Assembly (NCBI GenBank): GCA_902528515.1
Contig: CABZTD010000006.1
Span: forward strand, 24,927 to 88,926
Length of the DNA stretch: 64,000 nt
DNA from: K189A clade bacterium
Lineage (GTDB): Bacteria; Pseudomonadota; Gammaproteobacteria; Pseudomonadales; Azotimanducaceae
Direction: 5' to 3'
How positions within the stretch are numbered: position 1 is the first letter of the stretch; each line of letters opens with the position of its first letter. Made by a program: the position numbers and the translations under genes. The notes under the pieces were generated by a model. It did not search any database, was not told where the DNA came from, and was given only the letters and a program-made list of their open reading frames with translations. This document shows positions 28,904 through 43,172 of this stretch, in pieces.

Positions 28904-29611
28904 ATGACGCACTGGGTAACCTATAGCGAGCCGAGTGCTAACCGACTGACGGCGCTTCTTCGGCAGCTTGGCCAATCTGCGATCTGCGAGAGTGTGACGA
29001 AAATCGAGCCAATGAGGCCCAAGGATCCGTTTCCCGAAGAGAAGCCTGAGCTGATCATTGTCCTTTCTCAGCACGCCGCAGCGGCCTATTTGGATCATTA
29101 CTTCAAACCCTCCCACGAAGGTATTAGTGCTCTTGCAATCGGCAAGACCACAGCTGCCAAGCTCATCGAGCATGGCGCACTGGAGGTTTCTACTCCTCGC
29201 GTGGCTAATTCGGAAGGTCTTCTAGCAATGCCGCAAGTTCAGGCGCTATATCCTTCGCAACGGGTCTGGCTGCTAACCGGTGAAGGCGGGCGTGATTTGG
29301 TGGCCAATACGCTGGCAGACCGCTGCGATTTGCAGCGCCTCAGCCTATACCGCCGGGAAAAAAGGCGCGTGAACCTGCCAGCTGGGTTTAAACCGAAGGC
29401 CATCTGGGTTGGCTCCGTCCATGGACTGCAACAAGTTGACGAGGCGATAGAGCCGTTGAAAATCTGCCGTCAAAGGACAATGCTTGTGGCTGCTTCAGAA
29501 CGCGTTGCTGACTATGCCTGCGAACGCGATTGGACCAAGGTTTTGATATGCGAAGCCTCAGATGCCGAGGCCGTCAAAGATGCTTGCGCGAGGATAGATC
29601 ATGACCAATAA
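28904..29611 (+). CDS. hemD: Uroporphyrinogen-III synthase
   Basis: Directly after hemC; 'VWLLTGEGGRDLVANTLADRCDLQRLSLYRRE' typical of HemD. Confidence 0.88.
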   Translation: MTHWVTYSEPSANRLTALLRQLGQSAICESVTKIEPMRPKDPFPEEKPELIIVLSQHAAAAYLDHYFKPSHEGISALAIGKTTAAKLIEHGALEVSTPRVANSEGLLAMPQVQALYPSQRVWLLTGEGGRDLVANTLADRCDLQRLSLYRREKRRVNLPAGFKPKAIWVGSVHGLQQVDEAIEPLKICRQRTMLVAASERVADYACERDWTKVLICEASDAEAVKDACARIDHDQ

Positions 29612-30680
29612 GCCCTTTTCTGATAAGGCGAGCGAGACCGATGAGTCAAGCAAAGTAATTGGGCCTCGTGGAAACTGGACGGCACGAATCTCACTATTTG
29701 TTGCGACAATCGCGTTGGGTGCAGCGATTTTCTTGGGCTATCAGCTGATCTACCTTCAGCCGATCGAGCGCCAAGCGGAGCAGACGCAGGCGGCCCTATC
29801 TAGCTTCGAACAGCAGATTTTGCAGGAGCTGGATACCGCCATCACCATGACCGAACGTTCGGTAATGGAGCTTAGCGAAGAGCTAAAGACACAAAATTTG
29901 AGTGTTCAAGAAAACCTGCGTGACGCTGTGATGGAAAGCTTGGCTATGGCTGAGACGAACAGACCGACGACACCTAGGCAGTGGCGCTTATCCGAGGCGG
30001 CCTTTCTGCTGCGCATGGCCAATTATTGGCTCCAGTTCGAAGGTGAGGTGCAGGTTGCTCTTAAGACCCTACAGCGTGCAGATAAAGTGTTGCAAGCCGT
30101 GCAAAACTCTCTCACGCAGGATGAATACGATTTGCTGCCGGTGCGCTCGGCGCTCGCACAGGAAATCCTGACATTGCAGCAAATGAAGCCCCTGGATATA
30201 CAGGGTATCTTTCTGCGCTTGCAGGCCTTGGCAGAGAGCGTGCCCGCGGTTGGAAAGGCGCTGCAGCTCGATACGACGCCAAGGCGCCCTGAAACTTCAG
30301 CGCCCCCCAAACCGTTTGCAGCTATCGTACAGGAACTGGAAAAATTTGTTCGCATTACGGATCTGTCCGATCTCGCCGGCGAATCGAGTGCTATCGCGGC
30401 AAGCACCCTTGGCCCTGGCGATGTTTTAACCTCGCGACGGAAAGTAATTGCAGCGCTTGAGCGAGCCCAAATCGCTGCATTACGGCGCCAGGGTGATGCC
30501 TATCGAGCAAGTATAACCGATGCGGTCAAGGCCGCCAGGCGTTTGGCATCGCCATCAGATCCTCAGTTGCAGCAGTATTTGGAGCTTTTATCGGCGATGC
30601 GTGACGAGCCGCTGACTGCATCTGTGCCGAAAATCTCCGGATCGCTCGGCGAGCTGACGCGGTTGATGGAATCTTACTGA
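29601..30680 (+). CDS. hemX: HemX family protein (uroporphyrinogen-III C-methyltransferase-like membrane protein)
   Basis: N-terminal TM anchor, coiled coil, 'WRLSEAAFLLRMANYWLQFEGEVQVALKTLQRAD'; hemC-D-X-Y order. Confidence 0.88.
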   Translation: MTNKPFSDKASETDESSKVIGPRGNWTARISLFVATIALGAAIFLGYQLIYLQPIERQAEQTQAALSSFEQQILQELDTAITMTERSVMELSEELKTQNLSVQENLRDAVMESLAMAETNRPTTPRQWRLSEAAFLLRMANYWLQFEGEVQVALKTLQRADKVLQAVQNSLTQDEYDLLPVRSALAQEILTLQQMKPLDIQGIFLRLQALAESVPAVGKALQLDTTPRRPETSAPPKPFAAIVQELEKFVRITDLSDLAGESSAIAASTLGPGDVLTSRRKVIAALERAQIAALRRQGDAYRASITDAVKAARRLASPSDPQLQQYLELLSAMRDEPLTASVPKISGSLGELTRLMESY

Positions 30681-31879
30681 TGAAGTGGATTTGGGTTCTC
30701 AGCACCATCATCCTGGGCGCTTTGGTGGGGGCCACTTTGCTCCATGACCCCGGTTATGTGCTGATACGTGTCGGCGACTTGGTATTTGAAAGCAGTATCG
30801 CCGCCGGCGTCATAATCATGACGATCCTAGCGTCCGCGGTGTCGTTTTTTTACGCTGGTATCCGCCAAGTGCTGTTGAGCGCAGGTCTCTTGACAAAATG
30901 GCGATCGGATCGCCAACACAGTAGGGCTAGCCATAGCTGGCAACGAGGTGTGATGGCCTTTGCCAGAGGAGATTGGCGGGGGGCTGCAATGGCACTCGAA
31001 AGCGCCCCCATTCCTAGTGATCGACTACTTGAATCCTTATTGCTGCGGGCGTGGCATTTTGTGCGGATAGGCGATCGCAGCGCAATGCTACAGCTGCTGG
31101 AGAGCACTAAGGCGAACCACCCAGAGTACAGTGCGGCACTCGAATTAGGCGCCGCTCGATGGCAGATACAGGATGGCGTTTTTGAAGGTGCAAATGATCG
31201 TCTGGCCGAACTGCCTGGCTCGATAGAACAGGCTGGGCTTTTGCTCTGGAGCCACATTCAAAATGCAGACTGGTCAGCGGTAAGTGCCCATTGGCCCATG
31301 GCAGAAAAGCAAGGTGTTTTAAAGGCTGAAACCTTTCGAGGGCAAATGGCTCTGCTGAGAGCTGGCAAGGCCATGGCAGACTCAATAGATGCAGCACAGC
31401 AGGGCGAGCCTGCTTGGCAAATTGGTCTGAAAGGGTTGCCAAAACAGTGGCAGTCAGATGCCGCCACGGTCCAGCTATTTGCAAGCATGCTGTTAAACAG
31501 TAATCACCCCCAGGCCGCCAGAGGACTTTTGCAGCAGGTACTGAGTAAGCAATGGCAGCCAGCGCTTGTGAGAGCCTATGGTGAGATCAGCGCTGGTGCT
31601 CGTCTCGAAACGGCAATTGAGCAGCTCCACAGCTGGTTGAAAAAGAAACCGCAAGACCCTGAGTTGCTGCTCGCGCTAGGAAGGTTGCTGCGCGTGAGTG
31701 GTCAGCATACTCAATCACAAAAGTGCCTAGTAACAGCTGCAAAAACGATTTCCAGTGGGAGCGACGCAACGGCGGAATCCGTCGAAGCCAATGAGCTGAG
31801 GGGTCTAGTGACGCTGGAACTGGGGAGGCTTAACCTTGCTAGTGCACGTTCGGCTGCGACTAGCGGCGCATCGAGTTAA
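30680..31879 (+). CDS. hemY: HemY family heme-biosynthesis-associated TPR protein
   Basis: Two N-terminal TM segments with '[26 protein letters not shown]' then helical repeats; follows hemX. Confidence 0.87.
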   Translation: MKWIWVLSTIILGALVGATLLHDPGYVLIRVGDLVFESSIAAGVIIMTILASAVSFFYAGIRQVLLSAGLLTKWRSDRQHSRASHSWQRGVMAFARGDWRGAAMALESAPIPSDRLLESLLLRAWHFVRIGDRSAMLQLLESTKANHPEYSAALELGAARWQIQDGVFEGANDRLAELPGSIEQAGLLLWSHIQNADWSAVSAHWPMAEKQGVLKAETFRGQMALLRAGKAMADSIDAAQQGEPAWQIGLKGLPKQWQSDAATVQLFASMLLNSNHPQAARGLLQQVLSKQWQPALVRAYGEISAGARLETAIEQLHSWLKKKPQDPELLLALGRLLRVSGQHTQSQKCLVTAAKTISSGSDATAESVEANELRGLVTLELGRLNLASARSAATSGASS

Positions 31880-33122
31880 AAAATTCGTCGTTAGTTTTGG
31901 TGTCTTTAAGTTTATCGAGGATAAATTCGATCGCCGCGATGTCATCCATATCGTGAAGTAACTTACGGAGAATCCATACGCGCTGAATTTCTTCCTCGGA
32001 CATCAGCAGCTCTTCTCGGCGCGTTGCTGATCGACGAATGTTGATGGCTGGATACACCCGCTTCTCAGCGATCTTTCGTTCCAAATGAAGCTCTTGATTG
32101 CCAGTGCCCTTAAACTCCTCGTAAATGACCTCGTCCATTTTAGAGCCCGTATCGACGAGGGCAGTTGCAACAATCGTTAGGCTGCCACCCTCCTCAACGT
32201 TTCTGGCTGCGCCGAAGAAGCGCTTCGGTCGCTCCAATGCGTGGGCGTCGACACCACCGGTCAGTACCTTGCCAGATGAGGGCACAATCGTGTTGTAGGC
32301 TCGTGCTAAACGGGTAATGGAATCCAACAAAATCACCACGTCTTTTTTGTGTTCAACCAGGCGCTTTGCTTTTTCAATTACCATCTCGGCTACCTGTACA
32401 TGGCGTGAGGGTGGTTCGTCAAAGGTGGAAGCTACGACTTCGCCGCGAACAGAGCGCTGCATCTCGGTAACTTCTTCCGGACGCTCATCAATTAAAAGAA
32501 CAATTAATACGACTTCATCATTATTAGAGGTAATAGACTGAGCGATATTCTGTAGTACCAGTGTTTTACCGGCTTTTGGGGGTGATACGACGAGGGCGCG
32601 CTGACCTTTGCCGATGGGTGCCACCAGATCTACGATACGTGCGGTCAAGTCTTCTGTGCTGCCGTTTCCTCGTTCTAACTGAAGCCGCTCATCAGGGAAT
32701 AGGGGCGTAAGATTTTCAAACAGTACCTTGTGGGTTTTGTTATTTACTTCACTGAAGTTGATCTCATCGACTTTAAGCAGAGCAAAGTAACGCTCGCCGT
32801 CTTTTGGCGGTCTGATTTTTCCAGCGATGCTGTCGCCGGTGCGTAAGTTGAAGCGCCTAACCTGACTCGGAGATACATAGATATCATCGGGTCCCGCAAG
32901 GTAAGAGCTGTCTGGAGAGCGCAAAAATCCAAAGCCGTCCTGAAGAATCTCAAGGGTGCCATCGCCGTAAATGTCCTCGCCGTTTTTGGCCAGTTTGCGA
33001 ACAATTGCCGCGATTACTTCTTGTTTTCGCGATCGCCCGACATTTTCTAGGCCCATCTCTCGTGCGGTATCGATTAGTTCGGTGATCGGTTTGATTTTTA
33101 GTTCAGTTAGGTGCATTGCCAT
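31860..33122 (-). CDS. rho: Transcription termination factor Rho
   Basis: [35 protein letters not shown]; '[16 protein letters not shown]' P-loop; '[13 protein letters not shown]'. Confidence 0.96.
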   Translation of the reverse strand: MAMHLTELKIKPITELIDTAREMGLENVGRSRKQEVIAAIVRKLAKNGEDIYGDGTLEILQDGFGFLRSPDSSYLAGPDDIYVSPSQVRRFNLRTGDSIAGKIRPPKDGERYFALLKVDEINFSEVNNKTHKVLFENLTPLFPDERLQLERGNGSTEDLTARIVDLVAPIGKGQRALVVSPPKAGKTLVLQNIAQSITSNNDEVVLIVLLIDERPEEVTEMQRSVRGEVVASTFDEPPSRHVQVAEMVIEKAKRLVEHKKDVVILLDSITRLARAYNTIVPSSGKVLTGGVDAHALERPKRFFGAARNVEEGGSLTIVATALVDTGSKMDEVIYEEFKGTGNQELHLERKIAEKRVYPAINIRRSATRREELLMSEEEIQRVWILRKLLHDMDDIAAIEFILDKLKDTKTNDEFFNSMRR

Positions 33123-33353
33123 AGGGGATGAGAACCGGTGTTTAGGTATTTGTGCGCCAATAGTTGTAGGCGATGTGATTTGAAAAAGAATAGAGCGTAG
33201 CTCGGTCCGGGCGTGGATCCCGGCTCCTCTCCAGAGCCAACCAGATTTAGTGTAGTAGTTTCGCGCCTTGGGTCAAGACACAATAGGCAATAAAATTACT
33301 CGCGACAGGATCAAAAAGAGCATAGAGCAGAGGGTCTATACTCTAGACTTATT

Positions 33354-33680
33354 CTAAATATTGCTGTCGAGGAATGCCTGCAGCTGGGATTTGCTTAATG
33401 CGCCAACCTTGGTGGCCTCCACTTCGCCGTTTTTGAACAGCATAAGGGTTGGGATGCCGCGAATGCCATATTTGGGTGGCGTTCCCTGATTTGCATCGAT
33501 ATCCAACTTGCAGATTTTAAGGCGATCAGAGTATTCGTCCGCAATTTCGTCGAGAATAGGAGCGATCATTTTGCAAGGGCCACACCATTCCGCCCAATAA
33601 TCGACTAATACCGGCTTATCGGCGCTCAGCACGTCGGCTTCGAAGCCGTCATCGCTTGTGTACACGATGTTTTCGCTCAT
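33354..33680 (-). CDS. trxA: Thioredoxin 1
   Basis: [22 protein letters not shown] 33680 ([18 protein letters not shown]). The ORF track start at 33809 would overlap hemB. Confidence 0.95.
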   Translation of the reverse strand: MSENIVYTSDDGFEADVLSADKPVLVDYWAEWCGPCKMIAPILDEIADEYSDRLKICKLDIDANQGTPPKYGIRGIPTLMLFKNGEVEATKVGALSKSQLQAFLDSNI

Positions 33681-33778
33681 GAAAGTTCTCCAGATTTGAT
33701 CTTTTGACTTAAAAAATTGTAGCACCGTTATTTGCTGGCTGTCCTGCAATTGTGAACCGCCTAGAGATTGACCGATGC

Positions 33779-36701
<2,923 letters not shown>

Positions 36702-36765
36702 GGGCTAAAACGCCACGATTTCGAAATAAAGATAGATCACCCCGACAGAGCAAGATGCATGCCGT

Positions 36766-37545
36766 CTAGGTGCGCTCCGTGGCGGCATCGCCAATGCCTT
36801 TTTCTGTGCGACTTTTTGAGTGTGATGCTGCCAAGGGAATGCCGGGCAGGCGCTCTGATTTGGCCTGACGCGATTTTTCATCGATCCAGCAGATAAGCGT
36901 GCGCCAGGCTTTATATTCTTTGCGAGCGGCTCGATTGCTCTTCAACTCAACGATTCCCTTCCCCCTGTCACCTGCTTCGGCGTAAATGGGAGACTCGCGA
37001 AACTCTGAGACTGCCGGTACGTCTAGACATCTCAAAAAGTGCTGCAGGTGTTGCTGACCTGCGAGGTTGGTACTGATGCGATTTCCTACCACCGCGATGG
37101 GTTTCGGTGCATTCCGCCAGACCCGGTGTGTCATCAGTTGGGTGACAAAATTTTTCCCAGCTTGAATGTCCCAAGTCGAGGATAGCATTGGCACGACGAT
37201 GACATCACACAGCTTTAGTAACGCTTCAAACTCGGTTCGTAGCATCGGTTGAGTAGAAATGCCGGGTCCAGAGTCGAAAATACACGTGTCGTAGCGAGCC
37301 ATGATACCTGGGTCGATTTTTGCGGGATCTGGGCGGTGATAAAGCTCTATACTCGGAAGGTCTAAATCGCGTGCGCCGGCCCATTGCCGCGCGCTGGCCT
37401 GCCGATCGCAGTCAAAAAGCGCAACGCTTTTGCCGCCATTTGCATAGGCTACGGCAAGGTTTGTTGCTACCGTCGTTTTGCCGCAGCCGCCCTTACTGTT
37501 TACCACCAAAATGTTGGCGACTGAATGTGTCATAGCACTTCCCAA
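36766..37545 (-). CDS. ParA-family ATPase
   Basis: 'ILVVNSKGGCGKTTVATNLAVAYANGGKSVALFDCDRQASARQW' deviant Walker A; no ParB-like partner seen nearby. Confidence 0.85.
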   Translation of the reverse strand: MGSAMTHSVANILVVNSKGGCGKTTVATNLAVAYANGGKSVALFDCDRQASARQWAGARDLDLPSIELYHRPDPAKIDPGIMARYDTCIFDSGPGISTQPMLRTEFEALLKLCDVIVVPMLSSTWDIQAGKNFVTQLMTHRVWRNAPKPIAVVGNRISTNLAGQQHLQHFLRCLDVPAVSEFRESPIYAEAGDRGKGIVELKSNRAARKEYKAWRTLICWIDEKSRQAKSERLPGIPLAASHSKSRTEKGIGDAATERT

Positions 37546-37676
37546 ACCACTGCCAAGCTAAAGATCTCAGCATCACTCAAAAAGGGCCAAGGAATATAGC
37601 AGCGTCGACCCCAGCGAGACCAGCTGTAGTTTTAACACGCACTCGCTAACGCACACTTGCGGTACGGGTGATCTGC

Positions 37677-38164
37677 CTAGCGAAGCCCCAGACGTAACTG
37701 CATGACACTGCCAGCAAAAATAATGATGAAACCCAACAAGGCCCATCCGGCGATGCTCATCAATGGGATCACGTCGTAAACAGCGGCACAATCGCCTGTC
37801 CCTGATGTCATTGCGGTTAAGAGCTCTGCCAAGGGGAAGGCGTCGATCATGTAGGCCAGGTCGGGCCCGCAGCTCGGTACCTGATCTGGTGGCAGACTTT
37901 GTAACCATAGCTGGCGAATCGCAAAACCGCCGCCGATCATTGCGCATAGTGCGCTGAGTAGTGGGTAGATACCCCATCTTGGATTGTGCGTTAGGCCAAT
38001 TATTGTCACGATCCCAGCGAGGGCAAACCAGACGCGCTGCATCATACATAGCGGACAAGGTGCCAACCCTAAAGCAAACTCCACCACCAAGCCGATATAT
38101 AAAAAGCTACCCGCGCCTAGGCAGACGAGAGCTCCCCACTGTTCCGGTTTTTGCATGTTTAGCA
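37677..38164 (-). CDS. dsbB: Disulfide bond formation protein B
   Basis: Four TM segments, 'LGLAPCPLCMMQRVWFALAG' and periplasmic cysteines (VPSCGPDLAYMIDAFPLAE). Likely start ATG 38164, directly abutting the downstream oxidoreductase gene. Confidence 0.9.
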
Positions 38165-39151
38165 TCAGACATTCACCACAATCTTGCCAACAGCGCGCCT
38201 TTGCGACAGACAATTCAACGCATCTACATAGTCGTCTAACCCATACTCCCCACCGACCAGGGCTTTTAGATTGCCGCTATTGAACATGTCAATAATTTCG
38301 ACGAAGTTTTGTTGGTTCTCTGCAGGAAAGCGACCAGAGAACGCACCGTAAAAGACGCCAACGACCTGGCAGCTTTTTAGCAAAATCAAATTGGTCGGAA
38401 CCTTGGGAATGTCGCCGCCAACAAAACCCACAATGAGCACCCGCCCGCCCCAGTTAATGCAGCGCATACATTGATCAAACATCGGACCGCCGACCGGATC
38501 GTATATGACGTCCACACCCTTACCCTCTGTCAGGGTTTTCACTTTTTCCTTCAGCTCACCATCGCTGTAATCAATCAGGTCATCTGCACCTGCTTGCTGG
38601 GCAATCCGCAACTTTTCTGGGCTTGAAGCCGCGGCAATAACGCGCGCCCCCATGGCTTTGCCGAGCTCTACCGCTGCCAGCCCTACCCCGCCGGCCGCCC
38701 CTAGCACTAACAATGTCTCCCCCGCTTGGAGATTGGCGCGTTGTTTGAGGGCGTAGTACGAGGTGCCATAGGTGGTACTAATACCCGAAGCCTGGGCAAA
38801 CCCCATACTTTGAGGCTTGGCGCGCAAAGATTTGGCAGATACACAAATATGCTCTGCCATGGCGCCGTGACCGCAGGCTCCGAACACTTCATCGCCCAAC
38901 TGCCAGTTTTCTACGTCATCGGCAACCTCGCTGACGACCCCAGCAAACTCTCCACCGGGTGTAAATGGAAAGGGCGGCAATGATTGATACTTGCCCTCGA
39001 TCATAAGCACATCAGGAAAATTCAGCGCACATGCACGGATCTTGACAATGACATGCCCCGGTAGAAGCTGAGGTGCCTCTATGTCGGCCAAGGTTAAGTT
39101 TTCGGCGGGACCGAAGGATTCACAAAGTACGGCTTTCACGTTGTTTCTCAC
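38165..39151 (-). CDS. NADPH:quinone oxidoreductase family (zinc-type MDR)
   Basis: 'LVLGAAGGVGLAAVELGKAMGARVIAAASSPEKL', GES-type quinone reductase pattern. Confidence 0.88.
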   Translation of the reverse strand: MRNNVKAVLCESFGPAENLTLADIEAPQLLPGHVIVKIRACALNFPDVLMIEGKYQSLPPFPFTPGGEFAGVVSEVADDVENWQLGDEVFGACGHGAMAEHICVSAKSLRAKPQSMGFAQASGISTTYGTSYYALKQRANLQAGETLLVLGAAGGVGLAAVELGKAMGARVIAAASSPEKLRIAQQAGADDLIDYSDGELKEKVKTLTEGKGVDVIYDPVGGPMFDQCMRCINWGGRVLIVGFVGGDIPKVPTNLILLKSCQVVGVFYGAFSGRFPAENQQNFVEIIDMFNSGNLKALVGGEYGLDDYVDALNCLSQRRAVGKIVVNV

Positions 39152-39813
39152 TGGCTATTGGATTGAGTGCCATCGATTGCACTTGAGATAAGCGATGCCC
39201 AATCGAGAAGGGCATGTCGCATCTCGCCAAAGTATATGTCGAAAGCCGCCTCACCTGAATCGCGTAAGTCGTAGACAGCCGTGATTGCCTGGTCTTGCAG
39301 CGATAATTTGTTGAGACGGCGCATAACAGAGCGAATGGCACGCTCAATATGATGCCAATCGTGATAGCTGGCTAATAAGTCGGTGTCGCGCATATATCCC
39401 AGGAAACGCGCCATCTGTGCAGATTGTTCGGCACTTAAATACTGTGCGTTGACGTCGCAGGCTTGGTAACACTGCTGACTCAGAGTGCTCCGCGAGTGCG
39501 AATAATATTCATCCCAATGCTGTGACAGGTAGTAGTCGCCAAGTATGTCGAGAAAAATAGGGGCGTAACGACGCAGCCTCTTTGGAAAGACGGCGCAGCT
39601 CTCACGCACGGCTTGGTGTTGACCCGCGAACGCATCAATTCTTCGATGCAGACGAATGCCCGTTTGCAGGGCCACCGGTAAGCTTCGGTCGATCGGACCT
39701 TTGCCAAAGTCAGCAAAAATGGCGCCGGCAAGGAGCCCGTAGCGCATATCTTGGCCATGAGTCCAGCGTTGACTGGCCTCAAATGCCAGGGCGCAGTGCG
39801 CTAGAAAATTCAC
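39148..39813 (-). CDS. acpH: ACP phosphodiesterase
   Basis: MNFLAHCALAFEAS; 'LLAGAIFADFGKGPIDRSLPVALQTGIRLHRRIDAFAGQH'. Confidence 0.85.
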   Translation of the reverse strand: MNFLAHCALAFEASQRWTHGQDMRYGLLAGAIFADFGKGPIDRSLPVALQTGIRLHRRIDAFAGQHQAVRESCAVFPKRLRRYAPIFLDILGDYYLSQHWDEYYSHSRSTLSQQCYQACDVNAQYLSAEQSAQMARFLGYMRDTDLLASYHDWHHIERAIRSVMRRLNKLSLQDQAITAVYDLRDSGEAAFDIYFGEMRHALLDWASLISSAIDGTQSNSQ

Positions 39814-39845
39814 CTTCTCACTGAGCCCTATGCTGAAACCACGCC

Positions 39846-41426
39846 CTAGGGGAGCGCAAGATAGTCTTCCAGAAATTCCTCGAATGTCTGGATGTCAGCG
39901 GCCTCTACTTCTGCTTGGCGACGCAAGGAGTCTGCGGACTCTTTTTGTAGTGCTGCGATTGCTGCCTGCGTCACAGGGATGGCCTGCAAATGCCGCTGAA
40001 TCTCCTGTGCTTGGTGCATGGTAAACTCGAAGAAAGAGCCATGTATGGCCATTGCAGCGATCACCTTTGCAGATGGTGTCATGGCTGGACGGCTGACTTT
40101 ATCCTTTTGCGTTTGCAGGCTAGTGCCGTAAGTGTCTGTCGGACCTTCAGACACAGAATCGGAGTCTCTCGCGCCACTACGTGTTGCTCGATCTAAGGCT
40201 CCGACGATGGGCTCGCATGCCTCAAGCAGTTGCATAGCCCAATCAGCCAGGACGACAAGACCGGTATCGGTCTCAAGTTGAAGCCCGGGTTCACGACCGC
40301 GCTCGACCACGCGCGTCTGATTTCGGCTTAAGCTGGCCCGAGACTCGGCCGAGTCTGGAGGTGAGGGAGCCAGCAAACAGAGCAACAAAAACGTGTCAAG
40401 AAACCGGATCTGTTCGGCATTTATGCCCAAGGGTTCGAAAGGATTGAGATCGACACATCGTACTTCTACGTATTCCACCCCCCGCTCGTTGAGCGCCGCC
40501 AGTGGTCGCTCGCCGCTGCGCGTGGTGCGTTTGGGACGAATAGTGCCGTAGAACTCGTTTTCAATTTGCAGCACAGCATCGTTCAGCTGCGGATGCTGCT
40601 GGCCTTCTTCATGGCGAATAGCAGCGTAGTCTGGATAGCTTTCGGTCAGGCCAATTCGCATGGAGCGCGAATAATCGGCCACGGAGTTATAAGACACGTC
40701 TAGGGCGCTTTGCGCCTTGCTTTGGTAACCCAGACGCCCCATACGCAGACTTGTGGCATGCGGTAAGTAAAGGCTGCCATCGTTAAAGGACTCTAAACCG
40801 TGATCCGAGCCATGAACAAAGGATCGGCATACTGCGGGAGCCGCGCCAAACAGGTATAGCAGCAGCCAGCTCCACCGGCGAAAGTTGCGTATCATCCCAA
40901 AGTACGCCTCGGTTTGGCTGTGTTGATCAGATCTTCCGAGAGCGTCCCATAGCCGATTAGGCACAGAAAAATTGTAGTGAATGCCCGAAATGGTCTGCAT
41001 CAGGCGGCCGTAACGGTTGCCCAGACCTCGTCGGTAAACGGTTTTCGCCTGGGCAATGTTTGATGAGCCGTATTGTCCCAAAGGGATTTTGGCCTGATCG
41101 GCGGCGAGAATGCACGGCATGCTGCTGGGCCAAAGAAGTTCATTGCCGAGATTCTGTTGCACGAACGCGTGAATATCCGATAGCTCTCCCAGCACGCCCT
41201 CTGGGTTCGGATGGGTGCCGGTGATTAGTTCCAGCTGGGCTTCAGAAAAATCTGTGGTGATAGCCCGATGCGTCAGAGCAGAACCGAGAGCCCTGGGATG
41301 CGGTAGCTGAGATAACGACCCATCGGGGTTGACTCGAAGGCTTTCTTTCTCGATGCCTCTTATAAGGCTATCCAGTCCCGAATTCGGCTGCCCTAAAACA
41401 CGTATTTTGGCGTCGTCCAACTGCAT
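39846..41426 (-). CDS. gshA: Glutamate-cysteine ligase
   Basis: 'RGIEKESLRVNPDGSLSQLPHPRALGSALTHRAITTDFSEAQLELITGTH' and 'YVEVRCVDLNPFEPLGI'. Confidence 0.93.
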   Translation of the reverse strand: MQLDDAKIRVLGQPNSGLDSLIRGIEKESLRVNPDGSLSQLPHPRALGSALTHRAITTDFSEAQLELITGTHPNPEGVLGELSDIHAFVQQNLGNELLWPSSMPCILAADQAKIPLGQYGSSNIAQAKTVYRRGLGNRYGRLMQTISGIHYNFSVPNRLWDALGRSDQHSQTEAYFGMIRNFRRWSWLLLYLFGAAPAVCRSFVHGSDHGLESFNDGSLYLPHATSLRMGRLGYQSKAQSALDVSYNSVADYSRSMRIGLTESYPDYAAIRHEEGQQHPQLNDAVLQIENEFYGTIRPKRTTRSGERPLAALNERGVEYVEVRCVDLNPFEPLGINAEQIRFLDTFLLLCLLAPSPPDSAESRASLSRNQTRVVERGREPGLQLETDTGLVVLADWAMQLLEACEPIVGALDRATRSGARDSDSVSEGPTDTYGTSLQTQKDKVSRPAMTPSAKVIAAMAIHGSFFEFTMHQAQEIQRHLQAIPVTQAAIAALQKESADSLRRQAEVEAADIQTFEEFLEDYLALP

Positions 41427-41515
41427 GGCTAGATCGTGCTTCCCCGAAAACGTAAAACACCACCAAAACCGGACACACTGCGCGCCCCGGTCAGGGCATT
41501 ATGCAAAGATACAGG

Positions 41516-43060
41516 TTAGGCGCTTGGTCCCGCTGCAACAATGCTTGGCTCTACGTCAAAGCGCTGGAAATTTTCTTGGAACTTACCTACTAAGCTTGAT
41601 GCTGCTTTATCGTACGCTTCTTTGTCCGACCACGTATCTCGAGGGTTCAACAAATTTGAATCGACGCCAGGAACAGCTATCGGAATATTAAGATTCAAGC
41701 CAGTGACATGAGAGGTAGTTGCGTCTGCTAGAGCCCCGCTTTGTATCGCGGCAATGATTGCCCGGGTAGTGGGTATACTGAAACGCTCGCCTACACCGTA
41801 TCCACCCCCCGTCCAACCGGTATTGACCAAATAAACGCGAGAGCCAAACTCTTCAATACGCTTGATCAAAAGGTCGGCATAGACACCCGCTGGGCGAGGA
41901 AAGAATGGCGCACCAAAGCAGGTTGAAAACGTGGCTTTATACGCTTCGGTAGAACCAATTTCGGTGGAGCCTACCGCTGCGGTGTAGCCAGACAAAAAGT
42001 GATATGCCGCTGCTTCTTTTGACAGGATGGAAACGGGTGGCAGTACACCGCTCACGTCACAGGTCAGGAAAATGATGTTGTTCGGCTCGCCGCCTCGATT
42101 CTCCGGAACTTTGGCGTCGATATTGCTGCGTGGATAACAGGCACGCGTATTTTCCGTTAGCGAGCTGTCCGCGTAGTCCGGGTTGCGCGCCTCATCGATG
42201 ACAACATTTTCGACAATGGCACCGAAGCGAATCGCGTCATAGATGACAGGTTCGTTTTTACGCGTGAGATCAATGCACTTGGCGTAGCACCCACCCTCGA
42301 AGTTGAAGACTGTGCCCCTACCCCAACCGTGCTCATCATCACCGATCAGCAGGCGGTCAGGATCGGCAGACAGCGTGGTCTTGCCAGTGCCTGATAGCCC
42401 AAAGAACAAAGTAACGTCCTCCTTGGGGCCAGCGTTGGCAGAGCAGTGCATCGGTAGAACATCTTTTTCTGGCAATAGAAAATTCAGAACCGAGAACATA
42501 GACTTCTTCATCTCGCCGGCGTATCTCATACCAGCGATCAGCACTTTGCACTGGGCAAAGTTAATCATCACTGCACCGTCGCTATTGGTACCATCGCGAT
42601 CAGGGTCGCATTGAAACGTTGGCGCATTGACAATACTCCACACCTCTTTTTTGTAAGGATTGTAGTGATCTGGTGTGATAAAAAGCGATCGACCAAATAG
42701 TCCGTGCCAGGCGTATTCGGTAGTCACTTCGATTGGCAGGTAATGTTCAGGGTCCGCTCCTACATGCAGATGGGACAAAAATGTTTCACGCTCAGCGACA
42801 TGGACTTGCACGCGATCCCAAAGATGATCGAAGACATCTGCGGAAATCGGTTGGTTAATATCCCCCCAGTCGATTGACTCTGATGTGGAAGGTTCGTCCA
42901 CGATAAAACGATCCTTCGGAGAACGACCGGTTCGCGCACCGGTTTCTACGACGATGGCGCCATTGCTGGCAAATTTACCCTCACCGCGCGTCACTGCCTG
43001 CTCAGCAAGATCTGCGGTAGGCAGGTCGATCAAAGTATTTGTAGTCATATTATTTTGCAA
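41516..43060 (-). CDS. pckA: Phosphoenolpyruvate carboxykinase (ATP)
   Basis: '[28 protein letters not shown]' P-loop; '[17 protein letters not shown]'. Confidence 0.95.
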   Translation of the reverse strand: MQNNMTTNTLIDLPTADLAEQAVTRGEGKFASNGAIVVETGARTGRSPKDRFIVDEPSTSESIDWGDINQPISADVFDHLWDRVQVHVAERETFLSHLHVGADPEHYLPIEVTTEYAWHGLFGRSLFITPDHYNPYKKEVWSIVNAPTFQCDPDRDGTNSDGAVMINFAQCKVLIAGMRYAGEMKKSMFSVLNFLLPEKDVLPMHCSANAGPKEDVTLFFGLSGTGKTTLSADPDRLLIGDDEHGWGRGTVFNFEGGCYAKCIDLTRKNEPVIYDAIRFGAIVENVVIDEARNPDYADSSLTENTRACYPRSNIDAKVPENRGGEPNNIIFLTCDVSGVLPPVSILSKEAAAYHFLSGYTAAVGSTEIGSTEAYKATFSTCFGAPFFPRPAGVYADLLIKRIEEFGSRVYLVNTGWTGGGYGVGERFSIPTTRAIIAAIQSGALADATTSHVTGLNLNIPIAVPGVDSNLLNPRDTWSDKEAYDKAASSLVGKFQENFQRFDVEPSIVAAGPSA

Positions 43061-43172
43061 AATGGGTACCGATAAGCGGCGCGAGATTATGCCAGAGTTT
43101 GCCGTGTCGAGAATGCACGAAATCTGGGCATATGTTGCTTGCCTCTGTGTAAAACGACTCTGGGCCCCTAAA

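Noticed and set aside
37573-38058. 161-aa minus-strand ORF overlapping dsbB
   Set aside because: Different frame within dsbB; dsbB has clear family motifs and this ORF does not.
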